A stretch of DNA of 64,000 nucleotides from Macrobrachium rosenbergii (GCF_040412425.1 NC_089763.1:50522587-50586586); one strand, 5' to 3'. Positions 17,291 through 28,415 are shown, counted from the stretch's first letter. Numbers and translations: made by a program. The notes: generated from the letters alone by a model not told the origin.

Positions 17291-17865
17291 TGGGAAAAAG
17301 AGCTGAGCAGAAATACTGTTAAGGAAACTGAATTTCTCCTGACGATCAGTAGGAGAAATGTCAGAAATCAGTGAGAGAGAGAGAGAGAGAGAGAGAAACA
17401 TACTGCTATCCCATAACCAGAACAGACCCCCATTTCTGGTACAACAGCAGGCAATAAATTGTTAAGAAACACAGGAAATCGGCTGACACTAAACAGTTAT
17501 GCATAATGAAAAGAGAAAGAGAAAGATGTACAAACACCCCAGTACTGGAGTGAACCGTTACATCAGTAATACCAGTAGAGGATACACCAGTAGAAACCCC
17601 CAAACCTCCCCAATTGAAGTAGCCAAGAAAGTCCAAATGCCTGACAGCTTTGCTGCAGTAAATACTTGCCCATCTTTGTATTTCATTCATTTTCTGTCAA
17701 TGACTGCTTGCGTATATGTCAAAAGACGGAAGAGTAGAATAAACAACATAAGCAGAATATCTTTCCATGTCTTTTGGAAAATTACTATACCATCTATCTG
17801 CAGATGAAAAGAATATAAAAGAAAGGACAGAGAAGATTCTATAAAAGCTAAATGCCATTGAAACA

Positions 17866-17866
<1 letters not shown>
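17291..17866. other. unassigned sequence with a short (GA)n tract
   Basis: Contains a (GA)n of about 22 bp at 17373-17395. No coding or repeat family was recognised elsewhere. Confidence 0.5.

Positions 17867-17936
<70 letters not shown>
17867..17936. repeat. (ATT)n microsatellite
   Basis: About 23 uninterrupted ATT units. A similar array lies at 57008-57086. Confidence 0.98.
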
Positions 17937-17937
<1 letters not shown>

Positions 17938-18159
17938 GTGGTTTTTCAGTATGTCAAGTATACTAGAACAATGATTATTGTTACAAGCCAAACTGCAGTT
18001 TTACTTGGAATAGTCTAAAGGTACAGGCCCAAGGGCCTAGCCAGGAAATGCAGCCCAGTACAGAAAAGGAAATTGAGAGGTAAAGGATAAACTATGGAAG
18101 TGGAATAACAAAGAAAAGCAAATGAAATGAATACTAAAGGAAAATCATTAAAACCGATA
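17937..18159. other. left part of an unclassified repeat split by later insertions
   Basis: Contains GGCCCAAGGGCCTAGCC. The DNA on the far side of DIRS-A (27100-27510) has the feel of the continuing element (AACGACTCAGCTACTGG...). I infer that one older repeat starting at the (ATT)n array was split by the SINE-like copy and by DIRS-A. Confidence 0.35.
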
Positions 18160-18475
18160 ACCCCTGTAGGGGGTTAGCGCTGTCAGTGCACCTCATACGG
18201 TGCACTGTAGGCATGACTTGAGGTTCTTTCCAGCACCCCTTCGGCCCATAGCTGCAACCCCTTTCATTCCTTTTACTGTACTGTATATCTGTATATATTC
18301 TTGTTCTTCCAGCTTCCTTTCCTTCCTCTCCTAACAATTGTTTCATAGTGCATGTACGAGGTTTTCCTCCTTTTGCACCTTTCAACCCTTTTTACTGACA
18401 GCTTCCATTTGAGCGCTGAACGACCTCATAGGTCCCAGCGCTTGGCCTAAATTCTACATTTTATTCTATTCTATT
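18160..18475 (-). repeat. SINE-like repeat family 1, copy 4
   Basis: Reverse copy with CCCTTCGGCCCATAGC, CAACCCCTTTCATTCC, CAATTGTTTCATAGTGCA and CGACCTCATAGGTCCCAGC. It is flanked by two imperfect direct repeats of about 30 bp built on ATGAATACTAAAG (near 18127 and 18511). Confidence 0.75.
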
Positions 18476-18547
18476 GAAACTGATAAAATAAAATATGAAA
18501 CAAATAAGATGAATACTAAAGTACAATAATTAAAACAGCATATAAAA

Positions 18548-18760
18548 TATAAAGTTTTATATATGTAATAACTTACCCAGTAATTACTTAGCTAAGAGTT
18601 TCTACTCAAACGGCAGTTAGAATTCAGAATTCCACGGTAGCGATTCTTTTGTTTTGTGTAGGTGACTATGCCCCGCCCACTTTTGGGGTAAGACAGAGGA
18701 ACAGCATCACCAACACGGCAATTTGTTTCTGCCACTCGTAGAGTCAACACCTGGTGTTGT
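18548..18760 (+). repeat. DIRS-A left terminal repeat
   Basis: Inverted counterpart of 26880-27098, with over 100 aligned bases and few mismatches. It includes CCCCGCCCACTTTTGGGG, also present in the DIRS-B left end at about 30400, so A and B belong to related subfamilies. Confidence 0.9.
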
Positions 18761-18949
18761 TATACCAGCTTAGAGTTTTGGGTTCATTATTTTCTTCCTT
18801 GGTAGCCTTTTTGGCATTTTATCTTGATATTGACTTTTCTGGAATTGACTTTTCACAACATTGACTTTTCAACTAGTTAGGAACGTCCGACTCTAGTAGT
18901 TCTAGTTTCCAGTATTGCAGTAAAGGCTGCAATATCCGGATGACAAAAT

Positions 18950-20804
18950 TGACTTATGATTCTCACACTGTGTTCCAGTTTTAGAGGACAAGTTTGCTGT
19001 ATTAATTTGACTTGTGACAAGTGCAGGGATTGGGGAGAGCAGAAATGGAAGACTTTAGCTCCATATTTAGCTAAGTTAGACAGAGATCGAAAGAGGAAAG
19101 CAGCTGCTAAAGCCAGCGGGAAATTAGCTAGTCAGGCTTTGACTCCTAAATTTGATAAGGCTGACATTTCTGTTAATTCTCCAACTGTTAACCCTTCCCC
19201 ACCGGCATCAATTAATTCTCCTAAACCAGCTACTCCTTCTCCTGGCTCTATCACTTCTGAACCCGATCGCTTTGCCAACTTTGAGAATAAATTTGATTAG
19301 CCATTAAATCTGGTAGTGAGTACAGTGGCCCAGTTAGGGGCATCAGTGCATGTCCTGATGGACAGGTTTGAAAAAAGCTCTAAAGGTGAAGTATCAGTGG
19401 AGAAGGCAGCTGCTCTTCCCGCTGATTCTCCTAGGCGTCAATCCCTGCCATACTCCCCGCTATCTAGGAGGAGGCATACCGGTAGCCCAAGGGAGGTTAG
19501 TGGGGTCTGCCCACGGGCAGTCGTACCCTTACTCCAACCTGTTGCATCCCAGGTTGTGACTAGAGACAGCCACTGGAAAGGCATCTCGGAAGTGCATTGA
19601 CTTTTGTCAAGCTCCGAGGAGTCCTCGCCTCTTAAGAGATGCCTTCGTCGCTTCCCCAATGAATCTTGCTTGCTTAAGAGACGTTTCTTGGGTAAAGATC
19701 AGTTCCTGCATCTTCCTTGCAAAAAGGTGAGTGAGCCTTCCTTCAGCCCTCAGCCCTCATGTAGCAAGTGGGACAGTCCAGAGCGCTTCTCCTCTCAGCA
19801 CCAGGAGCGAGGATCTAGCTCTCTACACTTTTCGAGTGAGCAGCTCCATTTTTGCATAAGTGCCCTTCTCAGCGTCCTGTATCGGCAGAACGTATCCGTG
19901 AGCGCCTTGAAGCAGCCAAGAACCCTGTAGCAACCAGGTGCCCTGATGTGGCCAAGCACCCTGATGCAGCTAAGCACCCTGAAGCAGCCAAGAGCCCTGC
20001 ACCAGCCAGGTGCCCTGAAGCTGCCGGACACCCTGTTTCATCGGAGCGCTCTGAAGCTTCCGAGCTTCCTCTGGCGCTTGAGCCCCCTCAAGACTCCAAG
20101 TGCCCTGTGTCTTGTGATAACCCTTCTCCTGCATTGGACCCGGCTCTTGTGCCTTTGCAATGTCAACTGGATAATATCCTTCAACTTTTACAGAAACCTG
20201 CAGCGCAGACAGCTCTTGATCTAGACCCGGTTTTGTCTCCGATCTCTTCTGAAGACAAGGAAGAGGATCCGGACTCATCTCCTATGCCGTATGCTGCATT
20301 ATGGAAGTTCCTTCTGCAGCAGTTCCCTGATTTTTTCACACCAGCCACTCCTTCCTCCAGCTTCGTCTTTCATGATGAGCAATCAGCCTGTAGATTCAGC
20401 GAGACTTCCCAAGATGGTTCTCTCTTCTTCATCAAGGAAGAGGGAACAAGGGAAAGCATGTTTTAGCGTTCCACCCTCTCCTCTCGCACGTATGTGATAT
20501 TTGTCTTACTTGATGGGAGAAGCTCCTTCCCTGGGAGTGGCTGCTTCCTCCTAGAGGGACTTGTCTGCACTCGTCGACGCAGGGACGTAGGTTGGGTCTT
20601 GCTTTGGCCAAGACGTTCTTTTCAGCTCAGGAGATAGACCATCTGTTGAAGAGTTTGTTCAAGTCCTTCGAGGTGTTGAGTTTTCTCGACTGGTGTGTGG
20701 GAGCAGTTATGAATCTTCAGACATCTTTAATTTCCCCTCCTGCACGGATAAAGCTGTTAGAGATGGCTCACAGGAATTAGCTGCCCTTTATGCCACGGGC
20801 ATTC
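18950..20804 (+). pseudogene. DIRS-A gag-like region, 5' part
   Basis: Frames pass from a segment with TCDKCRDWGEQKWKTL and a basic DRDRKRKAAAKA stretch (18990-19110), through Ser/Pro-rich sequence, to a tandem hexapeptide zone (KHPDAA, KHPEAA, KSPAPA; 19940-20050, 18 bp unit) and a segment SSSRKREQGK near 20430. DIRS-B has the same order, so this is the element's first protein. Several frameshifts and stops occur, and a TTAA insertion at 20805 splits the rest from 22995 on. Its role would be nucleic-acid binding and particle assembly; no catalytic motif is visible. Confidence 0.75.
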
Positions 20805-20808
20805 TTAA

Positions 20809-22990
20809 CCCTTAAACGCCTATTGGACGTATCATACGTCGACTAAAATTGTCTGTTGGGTGCAGAGTGGACGTACCGTACATCGACTACAAAAAATTTC
20901 AACCTTTGGTCAACTTTGACTCGACCGAAATGGTCGAAAAACGCAATTGTAAGCTAAAACTCTTACATTCTAGTAATATTCAATCATGTACCTTCATTTT
21001 GCAACAAATTGGAAGTCTCTAGCACAATATTTCGATTTATGGTGAATTTTTGAAAAAACTTTTTCTTACGCATGGGCGGTAACTCAGCCGAAAATTTCAT
21101 AAATTCTTTCGTCATTTTGTCGTAATTTTGCACTGTTCTATATTAGCCATTACATAAAGTTTTATATATGAAAATGTGCACAATTTCATGTACAATACAG
21201 CAAAATACAACCCATGGTTGTAGCTTTTATCAGTTTGGAAATATTTTCATATAAACCATGATAACTGCCAAAATTTCAACCTTCGGTCAACTTTGACTCG
21301 ACCGAAATGGTCAAAAAACGCAATTTTAAGCTAAAACTCTTACGATCTAGTAATATTCAATCATTTACCTTCATTTTGCAACCAATTGGAAGTCTCTAGC
21401 ACAATATTTCGATTTATGGTGAATTTTTGAAAAAAACTTTTTCCTTACGTCCGTGCCAGAAATTCTTTCGTCACGTCGTAATGTTTGCACTGTTTTATAT
21501 TATTCGTTACATAAAGTTTTATATATGGAAATGTGCAATTTCATGTAGAATACAACAGAAAAATACTCATGGTTGTAGCTTTTATCAGTTTTGAAATATT
21601 TTCATATAAATCATGATAACTGCCAAAATTTCAAGCTTCGTCAACTTTAACTCCACCGAAATGGTAAAAATGCAATTATAAGCTAAAACTCTTACATTCT
21701 AGTAATATTCAATCATGTACCTTCATTTTGCAACAAACTGGAAGTCTCTAGCACAATATTTCGATTTATGGTGAATTTCTGAAAAAAATTTTTTTCCTTA
21801 TGTCTGCTTGTGCGCAGTAACTCGCCAACATCTCAGAAATTCATTCATCATGTTGTCGTAATGTTTGCATCGTTTTACATTAGTCGTTACATAAACTTTT
21901 ATATATGAAAATGTGCACAATTTCATGTAGAATACAACAGAAAATAGCTCATGGTTGTAGCTTTTATCAGTTTTGAAATATTTTCACATAAATCACGATA
22001 ACTGCCAAAATTTCAACCTTTGGTCAACTTTAACTTGACCGAAATGGTCAAAAACACAATTGTAAGCTAAAACTCTTACATTCTAGTAATATTCAATCGT
22101 TTAACTTCATTTTGCAATAAATTGGAAGTCTCTAGCACAATATTTCAATTTATGGTGAATTTTAAAAAAACATTTTCCTTACGCTCTGCGCTGGTAACTC
22201 GGCCAACATCTCGGAAATTCTTTCATCTCGTTGTCGTAATATTTGCACCGCTTTAAATTAGTCATTACATAAAGTTTTATATATAAAAATGTGCGCAATT
22301 TCATGTACAATACAACAAAAATAACTCAGGGTTGTAGCTTTTATCAGTTTTGAAATATTTCCATATAAATCATGATAAATAGAAAAATTCGACTTTCTGT
22401 CAACTTTAACTCGACCGAAATGGTCGAAAACTGCAATTGTAAGCTAAAAACTTACAGTCTAGTAATATTCAATCAATTAGCTTAATTTTTCAACAAACGG
22501 GAAGTCTCTAGCACAATATTTCGATTTATGGTGAATTTTTGAAAAACATTTTTTACATCCGCTCGTTACTTAATTCATGCATCATTTTGTGATAATATTT
22601 TCTCTGTGTTGCTTTGATCGTTTTAAAATTTGTTATATACCAAAATCATCGCAATTTAGTGTACAATACAACTAAAAAAATTAACTCATTAGCTTTAACC
22701 GTTTTGCTTACAGCGATTTGTATACAATTATATACGAGTTTTTTTTTTTTTTCACTGTCATATATTCCAATATTTATGTATGATAATGATATTTTTTTTC
22801 ATTTCTGATGGTTACATACTAAACTTCAGGCAATGACAAAAAAAATGAGCTAAAAATGAACTCTTAATCTTAAAAACTAAGCGTGCTGTGGTTTTTTGAA
22901 AAAAACTTTTTTCCCGCTTCGGCACTAACTCACCGAACGCCGCCGGCATACAGAAGACGTTTTTGTAAATAGGGCTTCGGCGTTAAAGGG
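20809..22990. mobile_element. piggyBac-like non-autonomous element with five internal tandem units
   Basis: A 2,182 bp insertion flanked by TTAA at 20805-20808 and 22991-22994. The ends CCCTTAAACGCC and (complement) CCCTTTAACGCC match 11 of 12. TTAA duplication with CCC...GGG ends is characteristic of piggyBac. Dropping the element and one TTAA leaves the surrounding gag frame continuous across the joint. No transposase is encoded; most of the interior is a tandem array. Confidence 0.92.
20895..22760. repeat. tandem array inside the piggyBac-like element
   Basis: Five units beginning at 20895, 21272, 21627, 22009 and 22386 (spacings 377, 355, 382, 377). Each starts with AATTTCAACCTT-like sequence, then CAACTTTGACTCGACCG, GTAAGCTAAAACTCTTAC, GGAAGTCTCTAGCAC and ATTTCGATTTATGGTG. 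The last unit is the most diverged. The array is AT-rich and has no coding potential. Confidence 0.95.
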
Positions 22991-22994
22991 TTAA

Positions 22995-23333
22995 GAAGCA
23001 TGAACTTTGGGTCTCTTTAACATTGAAGGGCGTTACAGCCCCACAGAAATTAGCGTTCCTGTTTTCCCCTCTGGACAAGCAACATGTGTTGCCACAGTCC
23101 ACTGTAAGCAAGATTGCATCGAACCTGCACAAGAAATTGACTCAAGATTTACTGACCCAGTCAACGAAATACCAGAGGGACTGGTCCGCTTTCTCAGCTA
23201 AACCCTCATCTCCTCTTCAACCAAAGCCCTTTCGTGGAGGGAATCAGAGACCGCGCTCCTGGTCCCGAGGATCAGTTAGATTTGCTCCCCGTACAATCAA
23301 GAAATCTTCTTCCAAGCCAGCCTCTCGCAAGTG
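22995..23333 (+). pseudogene. DIRS-A gag-like region, 3' part
   Basis: Continues the gag frame after the insertion: a segment with LFSPLDKQHVLPQSTV followed by a basic, Arg/Pro/Ser-rich tail (RGGNQRPRSWSRGSVR, then KKSSSKPASRK). Basic tails of this kind are usual nucleic-acid-binding ends of gag-like proteins. It ends at a TGA at 23332-23334, where the pol region begins in another frame. Confidence 0.75.
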
Positions 23334-23339
23334 AGAATT

Positions 23340-24543
23340 CAGTCCTCTTCGCTCCAGTAGGGGCCAGGTTTCATCTCCTCTGGGAGAGATGGAGCAAAAG
23401 GGGACTGGATCAGTGGGTTGTGAAAGTTTTAAAGGAGGGATACTCCATCCCATTCAGGGAGAATCTGCCATTGACCAACACCCCGTTGTATTGACAGCTT
23501 ACTCCATAGGATCGGAGAGATACTCAGCCCTATCAAAGGAAGTGTCCTCTCTTCTGACCAAGGAAGCCATAGAAGTCGTAAAGAAGTAGACTTGAAGGGT
23601 TTTTACAATCACCTTTTTGTAGGGCCCAAGGCTTCAGGGGCTGGAGACCAGTGCTCGATGTAAGTGCGTTGAACGTCTTCATAAAGAAGACAAAATTCAA
23701 CATGGAGACCATCCATTCGGTTCTTGCGTCCATCCATCAGGGAGACTGGATGATCTCCCTGGACATGCAAGACGCTTATTTCCATATTCCGGTTCACCTG
23801 GACTCAAGGAAATATCTCTGATTCGTTTTCAAGGACCAGATCTATCAGTTTCAAGCACTATGTTTCTTTCTCTCAACTGCCCCGCAAATTTTCACTTGAG
23901 TGTTGGCTCCCTTGGGGGGTTGGCTACATCTAGCAGGAGTGAGTATCCACTGTATCTAGACAATTGGCTGCTTCATTAGACATGAAGAAACATTGCATGG
24001 AGGACTTGCAGAAGACCCTTCTTTTAATCCAACCCAGGAATTGGGACTGTTAATGAATTTTGAGAAATCTCAGATGAACCCCACTCAGAAGATTCTTTAT
24101 TTGGGAGTTCGGGTAGACTCTCTTGAGTTTTCAGGCTTCTCCATCACTCAAGAGAGTAGAAAACTACCTGAGGAAGGTAGACCTGTTCCTTTCACTTCCC
24201 TCTTGCTCCGCCACCCAGTGGATGAGTCTCTTGGGGACGCTGGCTTCTCTGGAGCAATTTGTAAGACTGGGGAGACTACACATGAGACCACTCCAATTCT
24301 GTTTAATAGCTTGCTGGGATCGGAACCGTCACTTCTTTCTGATAACCCCGGAGATAAAGGAGGATCTGCGGTGGTGGAGGTCCGTAGAAAGACTTAAGGA
24401 AGGAAATCTCTTTCCAGTGAGCTCCAACCTAGACTTCTTTTCTGACGTGTCAGATCTAGGTTGAGGAGTCCTCCTCGGGGAATCTGGAAGTCTCTGGGAG
24501 GTGGTCCTCGGACGAGAAAGGATTTCATATCAGTGTAAGAGAG
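23340..24543 (+). pseudogene. DIRS-A reverse transcriptase region
   Basis: Motif A is seen at 23746-23780 as WMISLDMQDAYFHIPVH, followed by DSRKYL, a stop, then FVFKDQIYQFQAL. Motif C at 23953-23967 reads YLDNWLL where active DIRS RTs have YLDDWL. Several more stops and frameshifts follow up to 24540. The region is a polymerase domain copying element RNA in active relatives. Here both the stops and the D-to-N change in the catalytic pair abolish activity. It leads directly into the RNase H frame. Confidence 0.85.
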
Positions 24544-25785
24544 TTGAAGGCGATGCATCTGGGTCTGCAACACTTTGCGCCACAGGTTCACAGCAAGACT
24601 ATAGCAATACATGCGGACAGTACCACAGCCCTAGCGTATTTCAAACATCAAGGGGGAACCCACTCTTATTTGCTCTGTGAAGTAGCAAGAGACTTGCTGT
24701 GCTGGGTGGATTGGAATCAGACTCAGTTAGTCACCTGGTTCATACTGGGCAAGTGCAATGTCCTGGCAGATGAGTTGAGCCACCACAAACAAATTTTGCC
24801 CACGGAATGGACACTAGATCTTCACATGTGTTCCAGCCTTTGGGATTTATGGGGTCAACCAACATATATCTATTCGCAACTTCCAGGAATCACCGCCTTC
24901 CTCTGTTCTGCTGCCCTTTTCCGGACCCCTCTAGCTTGGGTGACGGATGCAATGATCCTGGACTGGTCCGACCTGGATCTTTACGCCTTCCCTCCTTTCG
25001 GGATGATTCGAGGGGTGGTAAGGAAGTTTCGCTTGCACCACAATATAAGGATGACTCTCATCCCTCCCTTCTGGCCACAGAAGGAGTGGTTCCTGGACCT
25101 GATCGATCTCCGTAGATTTTCCGAGGCTCCTTCCCAAGATTCAAAGTCTTCTCAGACAACCCCACATCAGGAAGTTTCATCAAGGTCTATCCTCTCTGGC
25201 CCTGACAGGATATCAACTGTCTACAAACTCATCAGAGCGAAAGGATTTTCTAGATCGACAGCGGAGGCTATTGCCAAATGTAGACGCAACTCCTCCAATA
25301 ATGTCTACCAGGCCAAGTGGGCACTTTTAAGGAGTTGGTGTAGAAGAAACAAAGTTTCTTTGTCTGAAACATGTATTGCTCAGATAGCAGACTTCCTTCT
25401 CTATTTGAGATCATCTAACGGGTTGTCTGTCTCAACAATTAAGGAGTACAGGGCGATGCTCAGCTCTGTTTTTCACCATAGAGGTCTAAATATCTCAAAC
25501 AATCAAGACTTGTATGACCTGGTTAAATCCTTCAATATCTCCATATCTAAGAAAGAGGAGGCCTTCTCTTGGAATCTTGGTGTAGTTCTTAAGTGGCTTT
25601 CTGACCCTCATTTTGAACCTATGTGTTCTTCCTCTCTAAGGGGTCTGACTTGGAAAACTCTCTTTCTGGTTGCCTTAGCAACAGCTAAGAGAGTAGGTGA
25701 GCTTCAGGCAGTGGACAAAAGGACTGATTTTTTGCAAGGGAATGCAGTTTGCTCCTTTTTGGCTAGGATTCTTAGTGGAAAATGA
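24544..25785 (+). CDS. DIRS-A RNase H and tyrosine recombinase, long open part
   Basis: An open frame of 413 codons. Residues about 15-85 are an RNase H core (IAIHADSTTALAYFKH with a catalytic Asp; GKCNVLADELSHH with another). Residues about 215-400 are a phage-integrase-like tyrosine recombinase: KLIRAKGFSRSTAEAIA, SSNNVYQAKWALLRSWC, then TLFLVALATAKRVGELQ with the first catalytic Arg. The frame ends after a 34 bp tandem duplication (25776-25843) shifts it. The rest continues downstream. The true start lies in the upstream RT region; the first Met is only where the open part begins. In active elements the recombinase inserts circular cDNA into the genome. Confidence 0.88.
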   Translation: MKAMHLGLQHFAPQVHSKTIAIHADSTTALAYFKHQGGTHSYLLCEVARDLLCWVDWNQTQLVTWFILGKCNVLADELSHHKQILPTEWTLDLHMCSSLWDLWGQPTYIYSQLPGITAFLCSAALFRTPLAWVTDAMILDWSDLDLYAFPPFGMIRGVVRKFRLHHNIRMTLIPPFWPQKEWFLDLIDLRRFSEAPSQDSKSSQTTPHQEVSSRSILSGPDRISTVYKLIRAKGFSRSTAEAIAKCRRNSSNNVYQAKWALLRSWCRRNKVSLSETCIAQIADFLLYLRSSNGLSVSTIKEYRAMLSSVFHHRGLNISNNQDLYDLVKSFNISISKKEEAFSWNLGVVLKWLSDPHFEPMCSSSLRGLTWKTLFLVALATAKRVGELQAVDKRTDFLQGNAVCSFLARILSGK

Positions 25786-26300
25786 AAACCCATCGCACCC
25801 CTTGCCCAGTGGAAAATGAAAACCCATCGCACCCCTTGCCTAGTTCTTTTACCATTAAAAGCTTAACGGATATTCTAGGCACAGAAGAGGAGAGAGAGCT
25901 GTGCCCAGTATGTGCCCCCAGACACTATTTGCATCGGACGGAGAAGATGAGAGTTCAGTTTGGTAATCTTTGGAGCTTTGTGAAGAATCCCTCTAGACCC
26001 CTGTTGAAGAATGCCATTTCTTTTTTCTTGAGGGATCTCATCATTGAGGCACACTCGCAAATAGCAGAGAATGACTTATAGCTGTTGAAAGTTAAAGCTC
26101 ACGACATAAGAGCAGTTGTTACTTCGGTAGTTTTCAAACACAACTTTTCTCTCTCTGCGATCTTGGAGGCAACTTATTGGAAATGCAAGTGAGTGTTCAC
26201 AATGCATTATTTGCGGGACGTCGAGACAGTTTACGATAAATGCAGTACCCTGGGACCTGTGTCCGTAGCTGGTGTAGTGATGGGTGAGGAAGTGTAGGAA
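25786..26300 (+). pseudogene. DIRS-A tyrosine recombinase, C-terminal part
   Basis: After the 34 bp duplication another frame continues: ERELCPVCAPRHYL, then NAISFFLRDLIIEAHSQI. After a stop at about 26080 comes KVKAHDIRAVVTS with the H-x-x-R pair (His codon 26100-26102), and after a TGA the segment FTMHYLRDV with the catalytic Tyr at 26208-26210. All core residues (R, HxxR, Y) are therefore present but the chain is broken by one frameshift and two stops. Confidence 0.82.
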
Positions 26301-26839
26301 GTGTCCCTTCCTTTCCTTTTCTCTTCGCCTTGAACATGGTGTTGAGTTCTTGGGGAGCCTGGGAGGGTACTAAGTACCTGGAATGCCCACCAGTTTTTAG
26401 TGTTGGGTAGTGGTCTTGTTTTTATCTTTTAATCATTTACGTTTTTTAAATTGTGGTGTAGGTGACTGTTTTTCCTGGTGTATTATTTTTTGTGGTACTG
26501 TGCCCAGGGCAGGGGCAATTATTGATGCTTTGTCGGCCTTCGGTGTACACCTTCATTGCAAAGCTTGTTTTTATACTTTGTCAGCCTTTGGAGTACTCCT
26601 TTGCTGCGAAGTGTCCCACTTCAGTAGAGGCCGTGCTGCCATGCCGCTACAGGTTGAGATGAGCTCCAACCAGAGGCAGTATCTACCTGCAGCAGCTCTC
26701 TCACCAGGTAAGGAACAATAATAATCTCATCATTAATAGCCTAAGCTTTTGTCCATGATTCCCTTCCGCCTTTCAATGTGGAGTCAGCTAAGTAATTACT
26801 TGGTGAGTTACATACGAGTATACTGTATAAAAATGACAT
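26300..26839. other. DIRS-A 3' untranslated region
   Basis: Non-coding part between the recombinase and the terminal hairpin. The phrases ACTGTGCCCAGGGCA, GCCATGCCGCTACAGG and GAGATGAGCTCCAACC also occur in order in DIRS-B (46710-46850), showing that this stretch belongs to the element. Confidence 0.8.
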
Positions 26840-27098
26840 TTGTATGATAAAATAATGTTTTATATATACTTACCCAGTAATTACGGATGGAGCCCACCCT
26901 CCTCCCGCACATGGACTCATTTTTTTGCATAAACAAATTGTCGTGTTGGTGATGTTGTTCCTCTGGGCAGGGCATAATCACCTACACCAAACAAAAGAAT
27001 CGCTCCCACGGAATTCAGAATTCTAACTGCCGTTTGAATAGAAACTCTTAGCTAAGTAACTACCGGGTAAGCATATATAAAACTTTATTTTATCATAA
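26840..27098. repeat. DIRS-A right terminal hairpin
   Basis: A foldback of about 260 bp: TTTTATATATACTTACCC at 26862-26880 is repeated inverted at 27060-27085 (GGGTAAGCATATATAAAA), around a 180 bp loop that includes the inverted copy of the left terminal repeat. DIRS-B has the same arrangement at 46970-47255. Confidence 0.85.
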
Positions 27099-28415
27099 AA
27101 ATGTCATTTCTACTTGTGTTCCCCTGCTCTGTAAAAAGCATTTGCGTAAAATTTGCTTCAGAAGTTCCAACGACTCAGCTACTGGATTAGAGAGATCATT
27201 CTACAATTTAGTTACAACAGGTATTAACTCTTATAAATCTGTTGTACTGAACCTTACAAGAGAAAAGATAAGACTGTTAGTATTAGCTGCATATATAGTA
27301 ACATTGGTAGATGGTACATACTGTGGTTCAGGAAGATCCAAATGTGAAGGGTGATTAGAATTATTGCATACCTTATGTAACATGCACAGTGAGCCAATTG
27401 AATGACAGTGGCAGAGATTAATATCAAGATCAAGAGTGAGAAATTAATTAGAAATCAAGTTTTGTCAACAATTTAAGATGTGAGTCAGGTGCTGAAGACC
27501 AAACAAACAATATTCAATATTCAGGATGGATATGTTTCCAAAAATCCTAATAGAATTTCTTAGTAAACAGGTTTTTGTGTGTAGTTAAAGAATATGTAGA
27601 CATTATGTTTCTCAAAAGTGAATTTGGAATCAAGAATGGTATCTTGTACTCTAAATCAGAGGCAGAGAGAAGTCTCAGCTGGAGATGCAATGTCTGATAA
27701 AATATATTTCTTCCTACAAGAAAACAAACTATTATTTGTATGGATATACTTTCAGTGAGAGTTATTACTGTAATATCAAGTGTTAGGGGATGAGGAACCC
27801 ATCCACTCACTTGACTGACAGCATTATATTTTCTTTGGCCACTATACTTACCAGATAATTTACACTGAATTCACATTGGCTGTTGTTGGGGATTTTTTTT
27901 GTATTTCAGAGTTGAATGATTGATGATGATGACTTGTTAATTTTTAGCTTTCATTTTGACAGTTTTTAGAATGAGTGCCTGATGATTCTCCACTTTGTAA
28001 GAATAAAGTACTTGGAAGTCCTTGTGTACTTGTTGACCCTCATTCTTACTTGTATTTTGCAGAGGTCAGGAGGGCACTCAGTTTCTGAACTGCATACCGC
28101 ATAGAGTATCTCTCATGGTTGCCTCCTGACGGAAGTAAAGAGCAAGACAAAGGAAATTGAGGAAGGTACCACCATATTCTCTCCTGCTCCTCCCCACACA
28201 TAACCAGCTTCAACCTCTGCTTCTGCTGTCAGGGTGCTGTCCATCTGCTCCCCTTGCTCAGTCCTAGGAGGGTATGTGCAGACCAGATGGCAATCCACTT
28301 GAGCTCTTTGTGGTTGGAACTAAAGCCAGTGCAATGTCAGTTTCTGTAAGCTCCATCACCTCAGCTTCAGTTCCCTCCTCTCCTGCTGCATTAACAACTC
28401 CAAGGCATCCCTGGT
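27099..28415. other. unassigned sequence right of DIRS-A
   Basis: 27100-27510 may continue the repeat interrupted by DIRS-A (see 17937-18159). 27511-28415 shows no family resemblance; its frames are short and random-looking. Confidence 0.4.

Larger units (their letters stand above)
18548..27098 (+). mobile_element. DIRS-A: DIRS-type retrotransposon, nearly full length but inactive
   Basis: About 8.55 kb including a 2.18 kb insertion. Left end 18548-18760 and right end 26880-27098 are inverted copies sharing TTACCCAGTAATTAC, TTAGCTAAGAGTTTCTA, ACGGCAGTTAGAATTC and TTTGTTT-GTGTAGGTGA. Between them lie, in order, a gag-like region, RT, RNase H and a tyrosine recombinase. Inverted termini plus a tyrosine recombinase define DIRS elements, which integrate without target duplication. 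Stops and frameshifts break gag and RT. Confidence 0.93.

Noticed and set aside
20895..22760. CRISPR-like or satellite locus on its own
   Set aside because: Units of about 370 bp without spacers, fully enclosed by TTAA-flanked ends, so part of one transposable element.
24544..26300. bacterial or phage integrase contamination
   Set aside because: The recombinase is preceded by RNase H and RT of DIRS type and enclosed by inverted terminal repeats, and related degraded copies lie nearby.
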